Below, piece by piece: positions 1 to 7,964 of a DNA stretch of 64,000 nucleotides. A program made the position numbers and the translations under genes. The notes beneath the pieces are model-generated. The model ran no database searches, had not been told where the DNA came from, and was given only the letters and a program-made list of their open reading frames with translations. Position 1 is the first letter of the stretch. Each line of letters opens with the position of its first letter. The stretch spans positions 1,612,001 through 1,676,000 of the forward strand of contig OZ257137.1 in NCBI GenBank assembly GCA_965279115.1. Reading direction: 5' to 3'. Source of the stretch: JAEUOS01 sp965279115. GTDB lineage: Bacteria > Pseudomonadota > Gammaproteobacteria > Burkholderiales > JAEUOS01.

Positions 1-28
1 GGACAATGCGTCGCAACATGAAAATCCT

Positions 29-56
29 TTGACCGCCTCGCGCAAAGTTGTATGAT
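29..56 (+). promoter_or_regulatory. Candidate sigma-70 promoter of the tetronate operon
   Basis: TTGACC at 29-34 and TATGAT at 51-56 are separated by 16 bases, close to the -35/-10 consensus, and lie 25 bases before the first ATG at 81. The -10 hexamer sits inside the putative GntR operator, so repressor binding would block polymerase. Seen directly; promoter activity is inferred. Confidence 0.5.
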
Positions 57-70
57 GACCTGACATATTG
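44..70 (+). promoter_or_regulatory. Putative FCD/GntR operator, copy A
   Basis: The 15 bases AAGTTGTATGATGAC (45-59) are identical to copy C at 48389. Copy C continues directly with ATAT, whereas here five extra bases (CTGAC) come before ATATTG. A related copy B is at 47528-47550. The position over the -10 and just before a GntR gene fits autoregulation of the whole operon. Binding is inferred. Confidence 0.55.
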
Positions 71-80
71 TGATCGACCA

Positions 81-857
81 ATGAACGCCCCGTCACCTGC
101 ATTCGAAACGCTCGCCGCCAGCCCCAATCTGGCCGAGAAAGTCGCGTCAGTGTTGCGGGAGCAGGTTGTCGGCGGCAGCTATGGCGAGGCCGCGCGTCTG
201 CCGACCGAATCGGTCATGTCGTTGCAGTTCGGTGTTTCGCGCACCGTGGTGCGAGAGGCGGTCTCGCGGCTCAAGTCGGAGGGCCTGCTCGTATCTCGAC
301 AGGGTAGCGGAGTCTTCGTGCATTCCGGCGCCCACCTGAAACCCTTGCGCATTGAAGCCGGCGCGAGCCGATCTGAGGAATCGGTGCTCCATATCGTCGA
401 GTTGCGCCGCGCGATCGAAGCGGAGTCCGCGGCACTGGCGGCGCAACGACGCGACCGACGCGACCTTGATGCCATGAAGGGGGCCTTGCGTGACCTCGAC
501 AATGCCGTGTCCCGCGGCGAGGATGGCGTGGCAGAGGACGTGCGTTTCCATCGCACCGTTGCCGAGGCCAGCCGGAATCCGTACATCATTTCGGTTCTCG
601 AGTTCCTTGGACAGTACTTGCAGGGCGCGACCCGCATCACCCGGGCCAATGAATCGCGCCGCGCGGATTTCGCAAGCGCCGTGAAAAGCGAGCATGCCGC
701 GGTGCTTGCCGCGATTTCGCAAGGCGTGCCGGCGGCGGCCCGACGCGCCGCCGCCCGGCACATGGACAACGCGGCCAAGCGCATTCGACTTGCGGGCAAG
801 GAGTTCTGGCACGCCGAAGGCGATGCGCTGGCCCGGAAAATCCGGCCCACCCGATGA
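81..857 (+). CDS. FCD-family GntR transcriptional regulator
   Basis: A 258-residue DNA-binding repressor or activator of the FadR/FCD group. The N-terminal winged helix spans about residues 12-75, with recognition helix GVSRTVVREA from residue 51. The C-terminal all-helical FCD domain holds the Asp/His metal-site pattern (DVRFHRTVAEASRNP, near residue 152) that usually surrounds a sugar-acid effector. ATG at 81 is chosen over the in-frame TTG at 48, because the latter lies inside the promoter/operator. It heads the tetronate operon, so it probably senses a four-carbon sugar acid or an intermediate and controls its own transcript. The recognition helix equals that of the regulator at 47577-48359, which explains their common operator. 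The effector cannot be told from sequence. Confidence 0.9.
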   Translation: MNAPSPAFETLAASPNLAEKVASVLREQVVGGSYGEAARLPTESVMSLQFGVSRTVVREAVSRLKSEGLLVSRQGSGVFVHSGAHLKPLRIEAGASRSEESVLHIVELRRAIEAESAALAAQRRDRRDLDAMKGALRDLDNAVSRGEDGVAEDVRFHRTVAEASRNPYIISVLEFLGQYLQGATRITRANESRRADFASAVKSEHAAVLAAISQGVPAAARRAAARHMDNAAKRIRLAGKEFWHAEGDALARKIRPTR

Positions 858-885
858 TCGACATTCCAGTGGAGGCAATTCCGGC

Positions 886-1464
886 ATGACCACGAAAGAA
901 CAAGCGCTCGACAACTGGAAACTCCACGTCGCGGCGTCGGCCCCCTGCGACGAAGCCGCAATGAATCGGCGCATCGCCCGCTTCGGCGACATTCCGGCCA
1001 GCACCCGGGCGTTCGTCGATACCTGGGTCGCCGGCCACGAGCGAACGCTCATGTCAGTGATCGGCTCAGGGGTCACGGACAATCCGGACTTCAAGCCGAA
1101 AATCGCTGCGGCCGAGAATTTTCATGTGGACTTCATCGTCGCCCCCAAGGGGTGTGGGGCCGCGATGCACTGGCACACCACCGAGGAGGTGTTCATCGTG
1201 CAAGCAGGGCGCTGGGAGGTCGATTGGATAGACGGCGCAACCGGGAAGGTTCATACCGCGGCGCTCGGTCCCCGCGACACGATCAGCGTGCCGCCTTTTG
1301 TCCACCGCTCGTTCCGCAGCATGGATGGGGATGCCGGCCTCCTGATTTCCATTCTGGGCGGCAAGGTGCCGGATCGCGTGAAGTGGGATGCAAGCCTCGA
1401 ACGGCGCGCACGGGCAATCGGCGCAGGTTTCGACGCCGACGGAAATGCCGTCAAGTTCGATTGA
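886..1464 (+). CDS. Cupin-domain protein
   Basis: A 192-residue protein with a single cupin barrel. The first cupin motif is clear (G-x5-H-W-H-x3-E-x6-G around residues 84-106), with the metal-binding HxH and Glu. A second motif (PPFVHRS) supplies the last His. The start at 886 follows a GGAGG sequence at 871-875; a longer upstream reading frame overlaps the regulator and has no ribosome site. The gene is 28 bases after the GntR gene and precedes the threonate dehydrogenase. Cupins of this size in sugar-acid operons are often isomerases, epimerases or uncharacterised binding proteins. A role in handling the substrate or its lactone is inference only, and the exact reaction is unknown. Confidence 0.8.
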   Translation: MTTKEQALDNWKLHVAASAPCDEAAMNRRIARFGDIPASTRAFVDTWVAGHERTLMSVIGSGVTDNPDFKPKIAAAENFHVDFIVAPKGCGAAMHWHTTEEVFIVQAGRWEVDWIDGATGKVHTAALGPRDTISVPPFVHRSFRSMDGDAGLLISILGGKVPDRVKWDASLERRARAIGAGFDADGNAVKFD

Positions 1465-1525
1465 TGAAGACGCGGCAAGATCCCGCGATACATGTGCTTC
1501 TAGCGGCACTGAAAGGATTCTAAGC

Positions 1526-2425
1526 ATGAGCAAGTCGGTTGGCGTGATCGGATTGGGGGCCATGGGTATGGGTATGGCCAAGTCATTGCGGCGCGGCGGC
1601 TACGAAGTGCATGTCTGCGACGTCAGGCGCGAAGCTGCCGATGCCTTCGCCGCTGAAGGTGGTACCGCATGCGCCTCACCTGCCGAACTCGCTGCGCGTT
1701 GCGAAGTGGTGTTCTCGGTCGTCGTCAACGCCGCGCAAACCGAAGCCGTGCTGTTCGGCGACAACGGCGCCGCAGGCGCCATGAAGCCGGGCGGCGTGTT
1801 CGCCATGTGCAGCACCGTGCCGCCGGCTTTCGCAGTGGACCTGGAGGCGCGCCTGGAAGAACGTGGCCTGATGTTCCTCGATGCCCCCATCTCGGGCGGC
1901 GCCGCCCGGGCTGCCTCGGGCGAGATGACCATGATGACGGCGGGCCGGCCGGCGGTTTATGAAAAGTGCGAGCCGATGCTCCATGCCATGGCCGCCAAGG
2001 TCTACAAGCTGGGCGCCTCGGCCGGCAACGGTTCGAAAGTCAAGATCATCAACCAGTTGCTGGCGGGCGTGCATATCGCCGCCGCCGCCGAAGCCATGGC
2101 GCTGGGCATACGCGAAGGCGTCGCCGCGGAAGACCTCTACGAGGTCATCACGCACAGCGCCGGAAATTCATGGATGTTCGAAAACCGCATGGCGCACGTG
2201 CTCGCCGGCGACTACACGCCGCTTTCGGCGGTTGATATCTTCGTCAAGGATCTGGGGCTGGTGCTCGATACTGCGCGGGCCAGCAAGTTTCCCTTGCCGT
2301 TGTCGGCAGCCGCACACCAGATGTTCATGATGGCCTCGACCGCCGGCTACGCGCGCGAGGATGATTCTGCGGTGATCAAGATCTTCCCGGGCATCGAGTT
2401 ACCCAAGGCGAAGGGAGCCGCGTGA
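1526..2425 (+). CDS. ltnD: L-threonate dehydrogenase (3-hydroxyisobutyrate dehydrogenase family)
   Basis: A 299-residue cytoplasmic NAD-dependent beta-hydroxyacid dehydrogenase. The N-terminal Rossmann motif GLGAMGMGMA is at about residues 8-17. The family signature DAPISGG and the catalytic-lysine segment KIINQLLAG follow in the usual order and spacing. Family members next to OtnK, OtnC and OtnI oxidise L-threonate at C2 to 2-oxo-tetronate, and all three partners are present here. The start at 1526 matches the length of the family; upstream in-frame codons overlap the cupin gene. It overlaps the kinase start by four bases (ATGA at 2422). Stereospecificity (L-threonate or D-erythronate) cannot be settled by eye. 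Confidence 0.85.
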   Translation: MSKSVGVIGLGAMGMGMAKSLRRGGYEVHVCDVRREAADAFAAEGGTACASPAELAARCEVVFSVVVNAAQTEAVLFGDNGAAGAMKPGGVFAMCSTVPPAFAVDLEARLEERGLMFLDAPISGGAARAASGEMTMMTAGRPAVYEKCEPMLHAMAAKVYKLGASAGNGSKVKIINQLLAGVHIAAAAEAMALGIREGVAAEDLYEVITHSAGNSWMFENRMAHVLAGDYTPLSAVDIFVKDLGLVLDTARASKFPLPLSAAAHQMFMMASTAGYAREDDSAVIKIFPGIELPKAKGAA

Positions 2426-3684
2426 TGCTGCTGGGTTGCATTGCCGATGACTTCACCGGTGCCACCGATCTTGCCAACATGCTGGTGCGCGGCGGCATGC
2501 GCACCATCCAGACCATCGGCGTGCCCGACAGCCCGCTGGCGGATGACGTCGATGCTGTCGTCGTGGCCTTGAAATCGCGCACCAATCCCTCTGGCGAAGC
2601 GGTGGCGCAATCGCTTGCCGCACTGGACTGGCTCAGGAAGGCGGGCGCACAGCAGGTCTATTTCAAGTATTGCTCCACCTTCGACTCCACCCCAAAAGGC
2701 AACATCGGCCCGGTGACCGATGCCTTGATGGATGCCCTCGGCACCAGATTCACCATCGCCTGCCCGGCCTTTCCCGAGAACGGCCGCACGATTTTTCGCG
2801 GCTACCTGTACGTCGGCGACGTCCTGCTATCGGAGTCGGGCATGAAGGACCATCCGCTCACGCCCATGACCGACGCCAGCCTGGTGCGCGTCCTGCAAGC
2901 GCAGACGCGACGCAAGGTCGGACTGGTCCGTTTCGACACGGTTGCTGCCGGCCCGGTTGCGATCCGTGCCCGTATCGCGGCCCTCAAGGCCGAAGGTGTG
3001 TCCATGGCGGTGGTGGACGCGATTTCGGATGCCGACCTCGCAGCCATCGGCGCGGCCTGCGAGGATATGCCGCTGGTCACGGCCGGCTCCGGCATCGGGC
3101 TCGGTCTGGCCCTCAACGCGCGCGACCGTGGCCGGCTTGGGCACGCAGCCACTGCGGCGGCCTTGCCCCGCGTCGAAGGGCTTGGCGCGGTGGTGTCCGG
3201 TTCATGCTCGATAGCCACCAACGGGCAGGTCGAGGAATGGGCACGCAGTCGCCCGGCATTCCGCATCGACGCCCTCAGGCTTTCAGCCGGCGAGCCGGCC
3301 GTGGACCAGGCACTGGCCTGGGCACGCGACAAGATCGCCCGAGAACCCGTGCTCGTCTACGCCACCTCAAAACCTGAGGAAGTCAAGGCGGTGCAGGCGA
3401 CGCTTGGCGTCGAGGCCGCGGGAAAGCTGGTGGAAGACGCCTTGTCCGCCGTGGCCAAAGGCCTCGTCGCCATGGGTGTACGAAAGCTGGTGGTCGCTGG
3501 TGGCGAGACCTCGGGGGCCGTGGTGCAGGCACTGGGCGTGCGGTCCCTGCGCATCGGCCCGCAGATCGATCCGGGCGTACCGTGGACGCTGGCCAACGGT
3601 ACGCCGCCGATCGCGCTCGCGCTCAAGTCCGGCAATTTCGGCACTCCAGACTTTTTCGCCAAGGCATTGGCACAACTCGCATGA
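2422..3684 (+). CDS. otnK: 3-oxo-tetronate kinase (four-carbon acid sugar kinase, DUF1537)
   Basis: A 420-residue kinase with the two-domain DUF1537 layout. The N-terminal substrate domain begins LLGCIADDFTGATDLAN, the family hallmark. The C-terminal nucleotide domain contains LVVAGGETSGAVVQALG (about residues 358-374) and the end motif GTPDFF. OtnK phosphorylates 3-oxo-tetronate on O4 with ATP, giving the substrate of the neighbouring OtnC. Its ATG overlaps the stop of ltnD and its own stop overlaps the start of otnC, so the three are translationally coupled. Length and motifs are normal. Other DUF1537 kinases act on D-threonate or D-erythronate, but the OtnC/OtnI neighbours favour the 3-oxo substrate. 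Confidence 0.88.
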   Translation: MMLLGCIADDFTGATDLANMLVRGGMRTIQTIGVPDSPLADDVDAVVVALKSRTNPSGEAVAQSLAALDWLRKAGAQQVYFKYCSTFDSTPKGNIGPVTDALMDALGTRFTIACPAFPENGRTIFRGYLYVGDVLLSESGMKDHPLTPMTDASLVRVLQAQTRRKVGLVRFDTVAAGPVAIRARIAALKAEGVSMAVVDAISDADLAAIGAACEDMPLVTAGSGIGLGLALNARDRGRLGHAATAAALPRVEGLGAVVSGSCSIATNGQVEEWARSRPAFRIDALRLSAGEPAVDQALAWARDKIAREPVLVYATSKPEEVKAVQATLGVEAAGKLVEDALSAVAKGLVAMGVRKLVVAGGETSGAVVQALGVRSLRIGPQIDPGVPWTLANGTPPIALALKSGNFGTPDFFAKALAQLA

Positions 3685-4328
3685 GCGAAGAAGCACGCCT
3701 GCGGGAAGACATCTGCCGCGTCGCCCGGTCGATGTTCGAGCGCGGACTCACGCACGGCTCCACCGGCAACATCAGCGCCCGCCTGGAAGATGGCTGGCTG
3801 CTCACGCCTACAGGCTCGTCCCTCGGCACCCTGGACCCTGCGCGCCTGTCCAAGCTCGACTGGCAGGGCAACCTTGTATCTGGCGACAAACCGTCCAAGG
3901 AAAGCTTCCTGCATCTGGGCATGTACGAAGAGCGCGCCAGGGCGAATGCCTCCGCCGGTGCCGTCATCCACCTGCACTCCACCCATTCGGTAGCCGTTTC
4001 GGTGTTGGCGGATATCGACCCTGACGATGTACTGCCACCGATCACGGCCTACTACGTGATGCGGGTAGGCAGCCTGCCATTGGTGCCGTACTTCGCACCA
4101 GGGGATATGCAACTCGCTGATGCGGTACGGCGCTTCGCCGGCAGGCACCATGCATTGTTGCTCGCCAATCACGGCCCGGTTGTGGCGGGGTCCTCCCTCG
4201 CAGCGGCCGCGGACGCCACGGAGGAACTGGAAGAAACGGCAAAGCTGTTCCTGCTTTTGCAGGGCAAGCGTATTCGCACCCTGGATGCCGCACAGGTCGC
4301 GGCATTGCGGGCCAAGTCATCGACCTGA
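3681..4328 (+). CDS. otnC: 3-oxo-tetronate 4-phosphate decarboxylase (class II aldolase fold)
   Basis: A 215-residue class II aldolase/adducin-family enzyme. It has the phosphate-binding segment THGSTGNISAR near residue 24, the zinc-binding HLHSTHS motif near residue 97, and a later NHGPVVAG segment. In the tetronate pathway OtnC decarboxylates 3-oxo-tetronate 4-phosphate to dihydroxyacetone phosphate and carbon dioxide, feeding glycolysis. The start at 3681 (ATGA) overlaps the kinase stop. An L-fuculose-phosphate-aldolase-like reaction would be the alternative, but the operon context argues for the decarboxylase. Confidence 0.87.
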   Translation: MSEEARLREDICRVARSMFERGLTHGSTGNISARLEDGWLLTPTGSSLGTLDPARLSKLDWQGNLVSGDKPSKESFLHLGMYEERARANASAGAVIHLHSTHSVAVSVLADIDPDDVLPPITAYYVMRVGSLPLVPYFAPGDMQLADAVRRFAGRHHALLLANHGPVVAGSSLAAAADATEELEETAKLFLLLQGKRIRTLDAAQVAALRAKSST

Positions 4329-4355
4329 CGTTTCAACATCAACCACGGAGGACAC

Positions 4356-5333
4356 ATGAACCAACCCGCAAATCCCGCCCGGCGGCGCCTGATCGCAGGG
4401 GCCGCCGCCGGCGCCTCGCTCACCATCCTGCCGGCGACCTTGCCCGCCGCTTTCGGCAAGGCGCCCATGGCGGGCAGCCAGGCCATCAGCGTGCACCGCA
4501 TGAAGCTCGGCAACTTCGAGATCACCGCGATGCTCGACGGCTTCATTGACATCCCGCCGGCCGTCCTGCAGGCCGACCAGGAACTGGTCAAGACACTGCT
4601 CACCGCCGGCGGCTGGCCGGCCGCGCCGATGCGCCTACCGGTCAACACCTTTCTGGTCAACACCGGCGAAAAGCTGGTGCTGCTCGATGCCGGCGGCGCG
4701 AAGATGCTGGGACCGACAGCCGGCCGCCTGCCGCAGTGCCTGGCCGCAGCCGGCATCGAACCCGGCCAGATCGACGAGGTCTATATCACCCACATGCACG
4801 GTGATCATCTGCACGGCACGGTCACGCCGGAGGGCGGGCGCATGTTCCCCAACGCGATCCTGCGCATCGCCAAGGCCGACATGGACTACTGGACCAATCC
4901 CGAGATCGAGGCCAAGGCACCGGAGAACCAGAAGGGCCGATTCATCCCCGCCAAGCGCGCGGTGGCCGCCTATGGCGACCGCATCCGCCCATTCGCGCTG
5001 GGCGATGAGCTCACACCGGGAATCCGCTCGGTTGACGCCGCCGGCCATACGCCCGGACACAGCTGTTTCATGGTCCAGTCGGGTTCTGCCCGGCTCCTTG
5101 CCATCGGCGACACCATGCACGTCGCACCGGTGCAGTTTCCACGCCCTGAAATCACCGTCGCCTTCGACTGGGACCAGTCCAAGGCGCGCTCCACCCGCCT
5201 GTCGATTTTCGATACCGCCGCCCGGGAAGGCATCCCCATCGCCGCGGTACACCTGCCTTTTCCAGGTATCGGCCGCTTGCGCAAGAATGGCGATTCCTTC
5301 GCGTTCGACCCCGCGCCCTGGCAATTGTTCTAA
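4356..5333 (+). CDS. Tat-exported metallo-beta-lactamase-fold hydrolase
   Basis: A 325-residue protein. It begins with a twin-arginine-type signal (RRRLIAGAAAGASL, residues 9-22, then an Ala-rich stretch), so it is probably folded before export to the periplasm. The metal-binding HMHGDH motif is at residues 146-151, and later histidines (AAGHTPGHS) complete a two-metal site. This resembles the quorum-quenching lactonase/hydrolase branch of the superfamily. It sits 27 bases after otnC and before otnI, so it is in the operon. Being periplasmic, it may hydrolyse a sugar-acid lactone before uptake; that is inference. It is not a standard member of the published tetronate pathway. Confidence 0.8.
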   Translation: MNQPANPARRRLIAGAAAGASLTILPATLPAAFGKAPMAGSQAISVHRMKLGNFEITAMLDGFIDIPPAVLQADQELVKTLLTAGGWPAAPMRLPVNTFLVNTGEKLVLLDAGGAKMLGPTAGRLPQCLAAAGIEPGQIDEVYITHMHGDHLHGTVTPEGGRMFPNAILRIAKADMDYWTNPEIEAKAPENQKGRFIPAKRAVAAYGDRIRPFALGDELTPGIRSVDAAGHTPGHSCFMVQSGSARLLAIGDTMHVAPVQFPRPEITVAFDWDQSKARSTRLSIFDTAAREGIPIAAVHLPFPGIGRLRKNGDSFAFDPAPWQLF

Positions 5334-5386
5334 CGATCACCAAACCCGGGCGGGAAGATCCGCCCGGCCCTTTCTTCGAGATCACC

Positions 5387-6157
5387 ATGCCCAAATTTGC
5401 CGCCAACCTTTCCATGATGTACCAGGAGCATGAATTCCTTGACCGCTTCGCCGCTGCCGCGGACGATGGCTTCAAGGGCGTGGAGTTCCTGTTTCCGTAT
5501 GACTTTTCCCCTGCTGACATCAAGGCACGCCTGGACGCGCGCGGACTGACCCAGGTGTTGTTCAACTGCCCGCCGGGCGACTGGTCCAAGGGCGAGCGCG
5601 GCATGGGGTCCCTGCCCGGGCGCGAGGATGACTTCAAGCGCGCCTTCGAAAAGGCAATGTCCTACGTGGAAGTGCTGGGCAACCAGCGCCTGCATGTGAT
5701 GGCGGGGTTGATGCAACCAGGCAAGACGCGCGAGGAGCATCGAGCCACTTATGTGAAAAACCTCGCCTGGGCGGCGCAGCAGGTGGCCGGTCGCAACCTG
5801 ACGCTGGTGATCGAACCCATCAACACGCGCGATATCCCCGGCTTCTTCCTCAACCGGCAAGATGAGGCGCATGCCATCTGCAAGGACACCGGCAGCGACC
5901 GCGTGAAGGTGCAGATGGACTTCTACCATTGCCAGATCGTCGAGGGCGACCTTGCGATGAAGTTCCGCCAATACCTGCCGGGTGTCGGCCATATCCAGAT
6001 CGCTGGCGTACCCGAGCGCCACGAGCCGCAGATCGGCGAAATCAACTATCCATACCTGTTCAGACTGATCGACGAACTGGGCTACGACGGCTGGGTTGCG
6101 GGTGAATACCGCCCCAAGGGCAAGACCCGCGACGGGCTGGCCTGGCTGAAATACTGA
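5387..6157 (+). CDS. otnI: 2-oxo-tetronate isomerase (hydroxypyruvate isomerase family)
   Basis: A 256-residue TIM-barrel isomerase of the Hyi/OtnI group. Recognisable segments are FAANLSMMYQEHEFLDRF at the start, LVIEPINTRDIPGFFL mid-protein (metal-binding Glu), and QMDFYHCQIVEGDL with Asp/His ligands. OtnI converts 2-oxo-tetronate from LtnD to the 3-oxo-tetronate used by OtnK. Hydroxypyruvate isomerase of glyoxylate metabolism is the close alternative, but glyoxylate carboligase and tartronate semialdehyde reductase are absent while the tetronate genes are adjacent. It is the last gene of the operon; a 102-base gap with a different operator follows. Confidence 0.85.
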   Translation: MPKFAANLSMMYQEHEFLDRFAAAADDGFKGVEFLFPYDFSPADIKARLDARGLTQVLFNCPPGDWSKGERGMGSLPGREDDFKRAFEKAMSYVEVLGNQRLHVMAGLMQPGKTREEHRATYVKNLAWAAQQVAGRNLTLVIEPINTRDIPGFFLNRQDEAHAICKDTGSDRVKVQMDFYHCQIVEGDLAMKFRQYLPGVGHIQIAGVPERHEPQIGEINYPYLFRLIDELGYDGWVAGEYRPKGKTRDGLAWLKY

Positions 6158-6222
6158 AGCAAGAGCCCCCGCCGACGCTGCACCAGCCGGCGGGACAAGG
6201 GGCAGGAGTGCCTTCGGCTTGA

Positions 6223-6262
6223 CATATGCAGACATTAACGTATACATTGACGTCTGCATATG
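6223..6262 (+). promoter_or_regulatory. 11-bp perfect inverted repeat over the SMP-30 gene start
   Basis: CATATGCAGAC (6223-6233) and GTCTGCATATG (6252-6262) are perfect inverted copies with an 18-base spacer that contains GTATAC. The right arm covers the ATG at 6260. The FCD regulator in this operon (7266) is the obvious candidate ligand. The symmetry is seen directly; binding is inferred. Confidence 0.55.
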
Positions 6263-7273
6263 CGCGACACTCCCCCCCATTACTCCCCCCAGCAACCGAT
6301 CTCCGTCGATGCGCTGAGCGCACTCGGCGGCGGACTCAATCGCCCCGAATGCGTCCTTTGCACGGCCAGCGGAAACATCTTCACGGCCGATTGGCGCGGC
6401 GGCGTCGCCCACCTCAAGCCGGACGGCACGCAAGCGCTTTACGCAGGCCCGGCCCCGGGTGGTCATGCACTGCGGCCCAACGGCATCGCCCTGCGCGCCG
6501 ATGGTTCCTTCCTGGTGACCGATCTGAGCCCGGAAACCGGCGGTGTGTTTCATCTGTTGCGCAACGGCCAGGTAAGCCCGCTGGTCGAACGCATTGACGG
6601 GGTAGACCTGCCACCGACCAATTTCGTGCTTGAAGATGGCGCCGGCCGCGTATGGATCACCGTCAGTACCCGGCGCAAGCCCCGCTCGCTCGGCTATCGC
6701 CACGACAATGCCGACGGCTTCATCGCGCTGGCAGACGCAAAGGGTGTGCGCATCGTCGCCGACAACCTCGGTTACACCAACGAAGTGGCGATCGATCCAG
6801 GCGGCCACTGGCTCTATGTGAACGAAACCTTCACGCGGCGCCTGTCGCGCTTCCCGTTGCATGCGAACGGCGACCTGGGGTCGAAGCAGGTCGTCACCGA
6901 GTTTGGCGCCGGGACTTTTCCCGATGGCCTGACTTTCGACGCCGAAGGTCATGCATGGATCACCAGCGTGGTGTCCAACCGGGTGATCCGCGTTGCGCCT
7001 GATGGCCGGCCCGAGATCCTGCTCGAGGATGCCGACGAGTCGCACCTGGCCTGGGTAGAGACCGCCTATCAGTCCCAGACAATGGGACGCCCCCACCTTG
7101 ACGAAGGCAAGAGTCGCCGGCTGTGCAACATATCCAGCTTGGCCTTCGGCGGGCCGGACCTGAAGACCGCCCACCTGGGTTGCCTGCTCGGGGACTCCAT
7201 CGAGACCTTCCGCACAAGTGTCGCCGGCCACCCGCCACCCCACTGGAATTTTCGTGAGCCCGCGCATGGTTAG
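6260..7273 (+). CDS. SMP-30/gluconolactonase-family lactonase
   Basis: A 337-residue six-bladed beta-propeller protein, probably a metal-dependent sugar-acid lactonase. It shows the repeated propeller pattern (GNIFTADWRGG, ADGSFLVTDL, GRVWITVSTRR, GHWLYVNETFTRR, GHAWITSVVSNR). The Glu/Asn/Asp metal ligands of the family are plausible (LNRPECV, LGYTNEVA, FPDGLTFD). No signal peptide is seen. The reading frame begins inside an inverted repeat at 6223-6262. This either places an operator over the initiation codon or means translation starts at a later codon; the chosen ATG is therefore uncertain. It heads an operon with a GntR regulator, two dehydrogenases and a TRAP importer. The substrate is unknown. 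Confidence 0.8.
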   Translation: MRDTPPHYSPQQPISVDALSALGGGLNRPECVLCTASGNIFTADWRGGVAHLKPDGTQALYAGPAPGGHALRPNGIALRADGSFLVTDLSPETGGVFHLLRNGQVSPLVERIDGVDLPPTNFVLEDGAGRVWITVSTRRKPRSLGYRHDNADGFIALADAKGVRIVADNLGYTNEVAIDPGGHWLYVNETFTRRLSRFPLHANGDLGSKQVVTEFGAGTFPDGLTFDAEGHAWITSVVSNRVIRVAPDGRPEILLEDADESHLAWVETAYQSQTMGRPHLDEGKSRRLCNISSLAFGGPDLKTAHLGCLLGDSIETFRTSVAGHPPPHWNFREPAHG

Positions 7274-7946
7274 TGCCGCCACCAAACCCGCCAACTCGAT
7301 GGTCGAAGAGGCCTATCGACTCATGCGCAGCAAGATCCTGGACAACCTCTGGGCGCCTGGCCACCGTGCGCTCGAGCAATCGCTCGCGCAGGAACTCGGC
7401 ATGAGCCGCACGCCGGTGCGCGAAGCCCTGATCCGCCTGCAAAAGGAAGGGCTGGTCGAGGTGATGCCGCGCCACGGCATGCGCGTCTTGCCGGTTTCCC
7501 CCGACGACATGCGCGACATCTACGAACTGTTGACCGCGATCGAGCCGATGGCCGCCGAAATGGTCGCCCGCAAGAACCTGCCGGAGCGCGACCTGAAGCC
7601 GCTGATCGACGCCTCGCGCAGCATGGCCATGGCCCTCAAGGCCGACGACCTGGACGCCTGGGCCGCGGCGGACGAGCGCTATCACCGCCTGTTGATCGCC
7701 CTGGCCGGCAATCGACTGATGATGGACACGGTGCAGGCCCTGTGGGACCGCGCCCACCGGGCACGCATGGTGACCTTGCGGCTGCGTCCGATCCCGGAGA
7801 ACTCCACCAAGGAACACATCGCCATTGTCGACGCCATCCGCGCGGGCGATGCGCCCGCCGCCGCGCGGCTTTACCGTGCCCACCGTGAACGCGGCAGCCG
7901 CGAATTGCTTGCCCTGCTTGAAAAGGCGCGCATCAGCGCGCTGTAA
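7266..7946 (+). CDS. FCD-family GntR transcriptional regulator
   Basis: A 226-residue winged-helix regulator with recognition helix GMSRTPVREAL from residue 45 and an FCD effector domain. The domain has the metal-site Asp and His residues in DERYHRLLIALAGNRLMM. ATG at 7266 overlaps the end of the lactonase gene by eight bases; an in-frame GTG at 7254 is an alternative. The recognition helix (SRTPVREAL) belongs to the VanR-like subgroup and differs from the other two FCD regulators in this window. It therefore should read a different operator, the best candidate being the inverted repeat at 6223-6262. It probably responds to the sugar acid imported by the TRAP system of this operon. Confidence 0.88.
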   Translation: MVSAATKPANSMVEEAYRLMRSKILDNLWAPGHRALEQSLAQELGMSRTPVREALIRLQKEGLVEVMPRHGMRVLPVSPDDMRDIYELLTAIEPMAAEMVARKNLPERDLKPLIDASRSMAMALKADDLDAWAAADERYHRLLIALAGNRLMMDTVQALWDRAHRARMVTLRLRPIPENSTKEHIAIVDAIRAGDAPAAARLYRAHRERGSRELLALLEKARISAL

Positions 7947-7964
7947 CCGACGGAACCCGTGAAA

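Noticed and set aside
5330..7294. A 2-kb minus-strand frame opposite otnI and the SMP-30 gene
   Set aside because: It spans two transcription units, crosses the operator region and has shadow-type composition.
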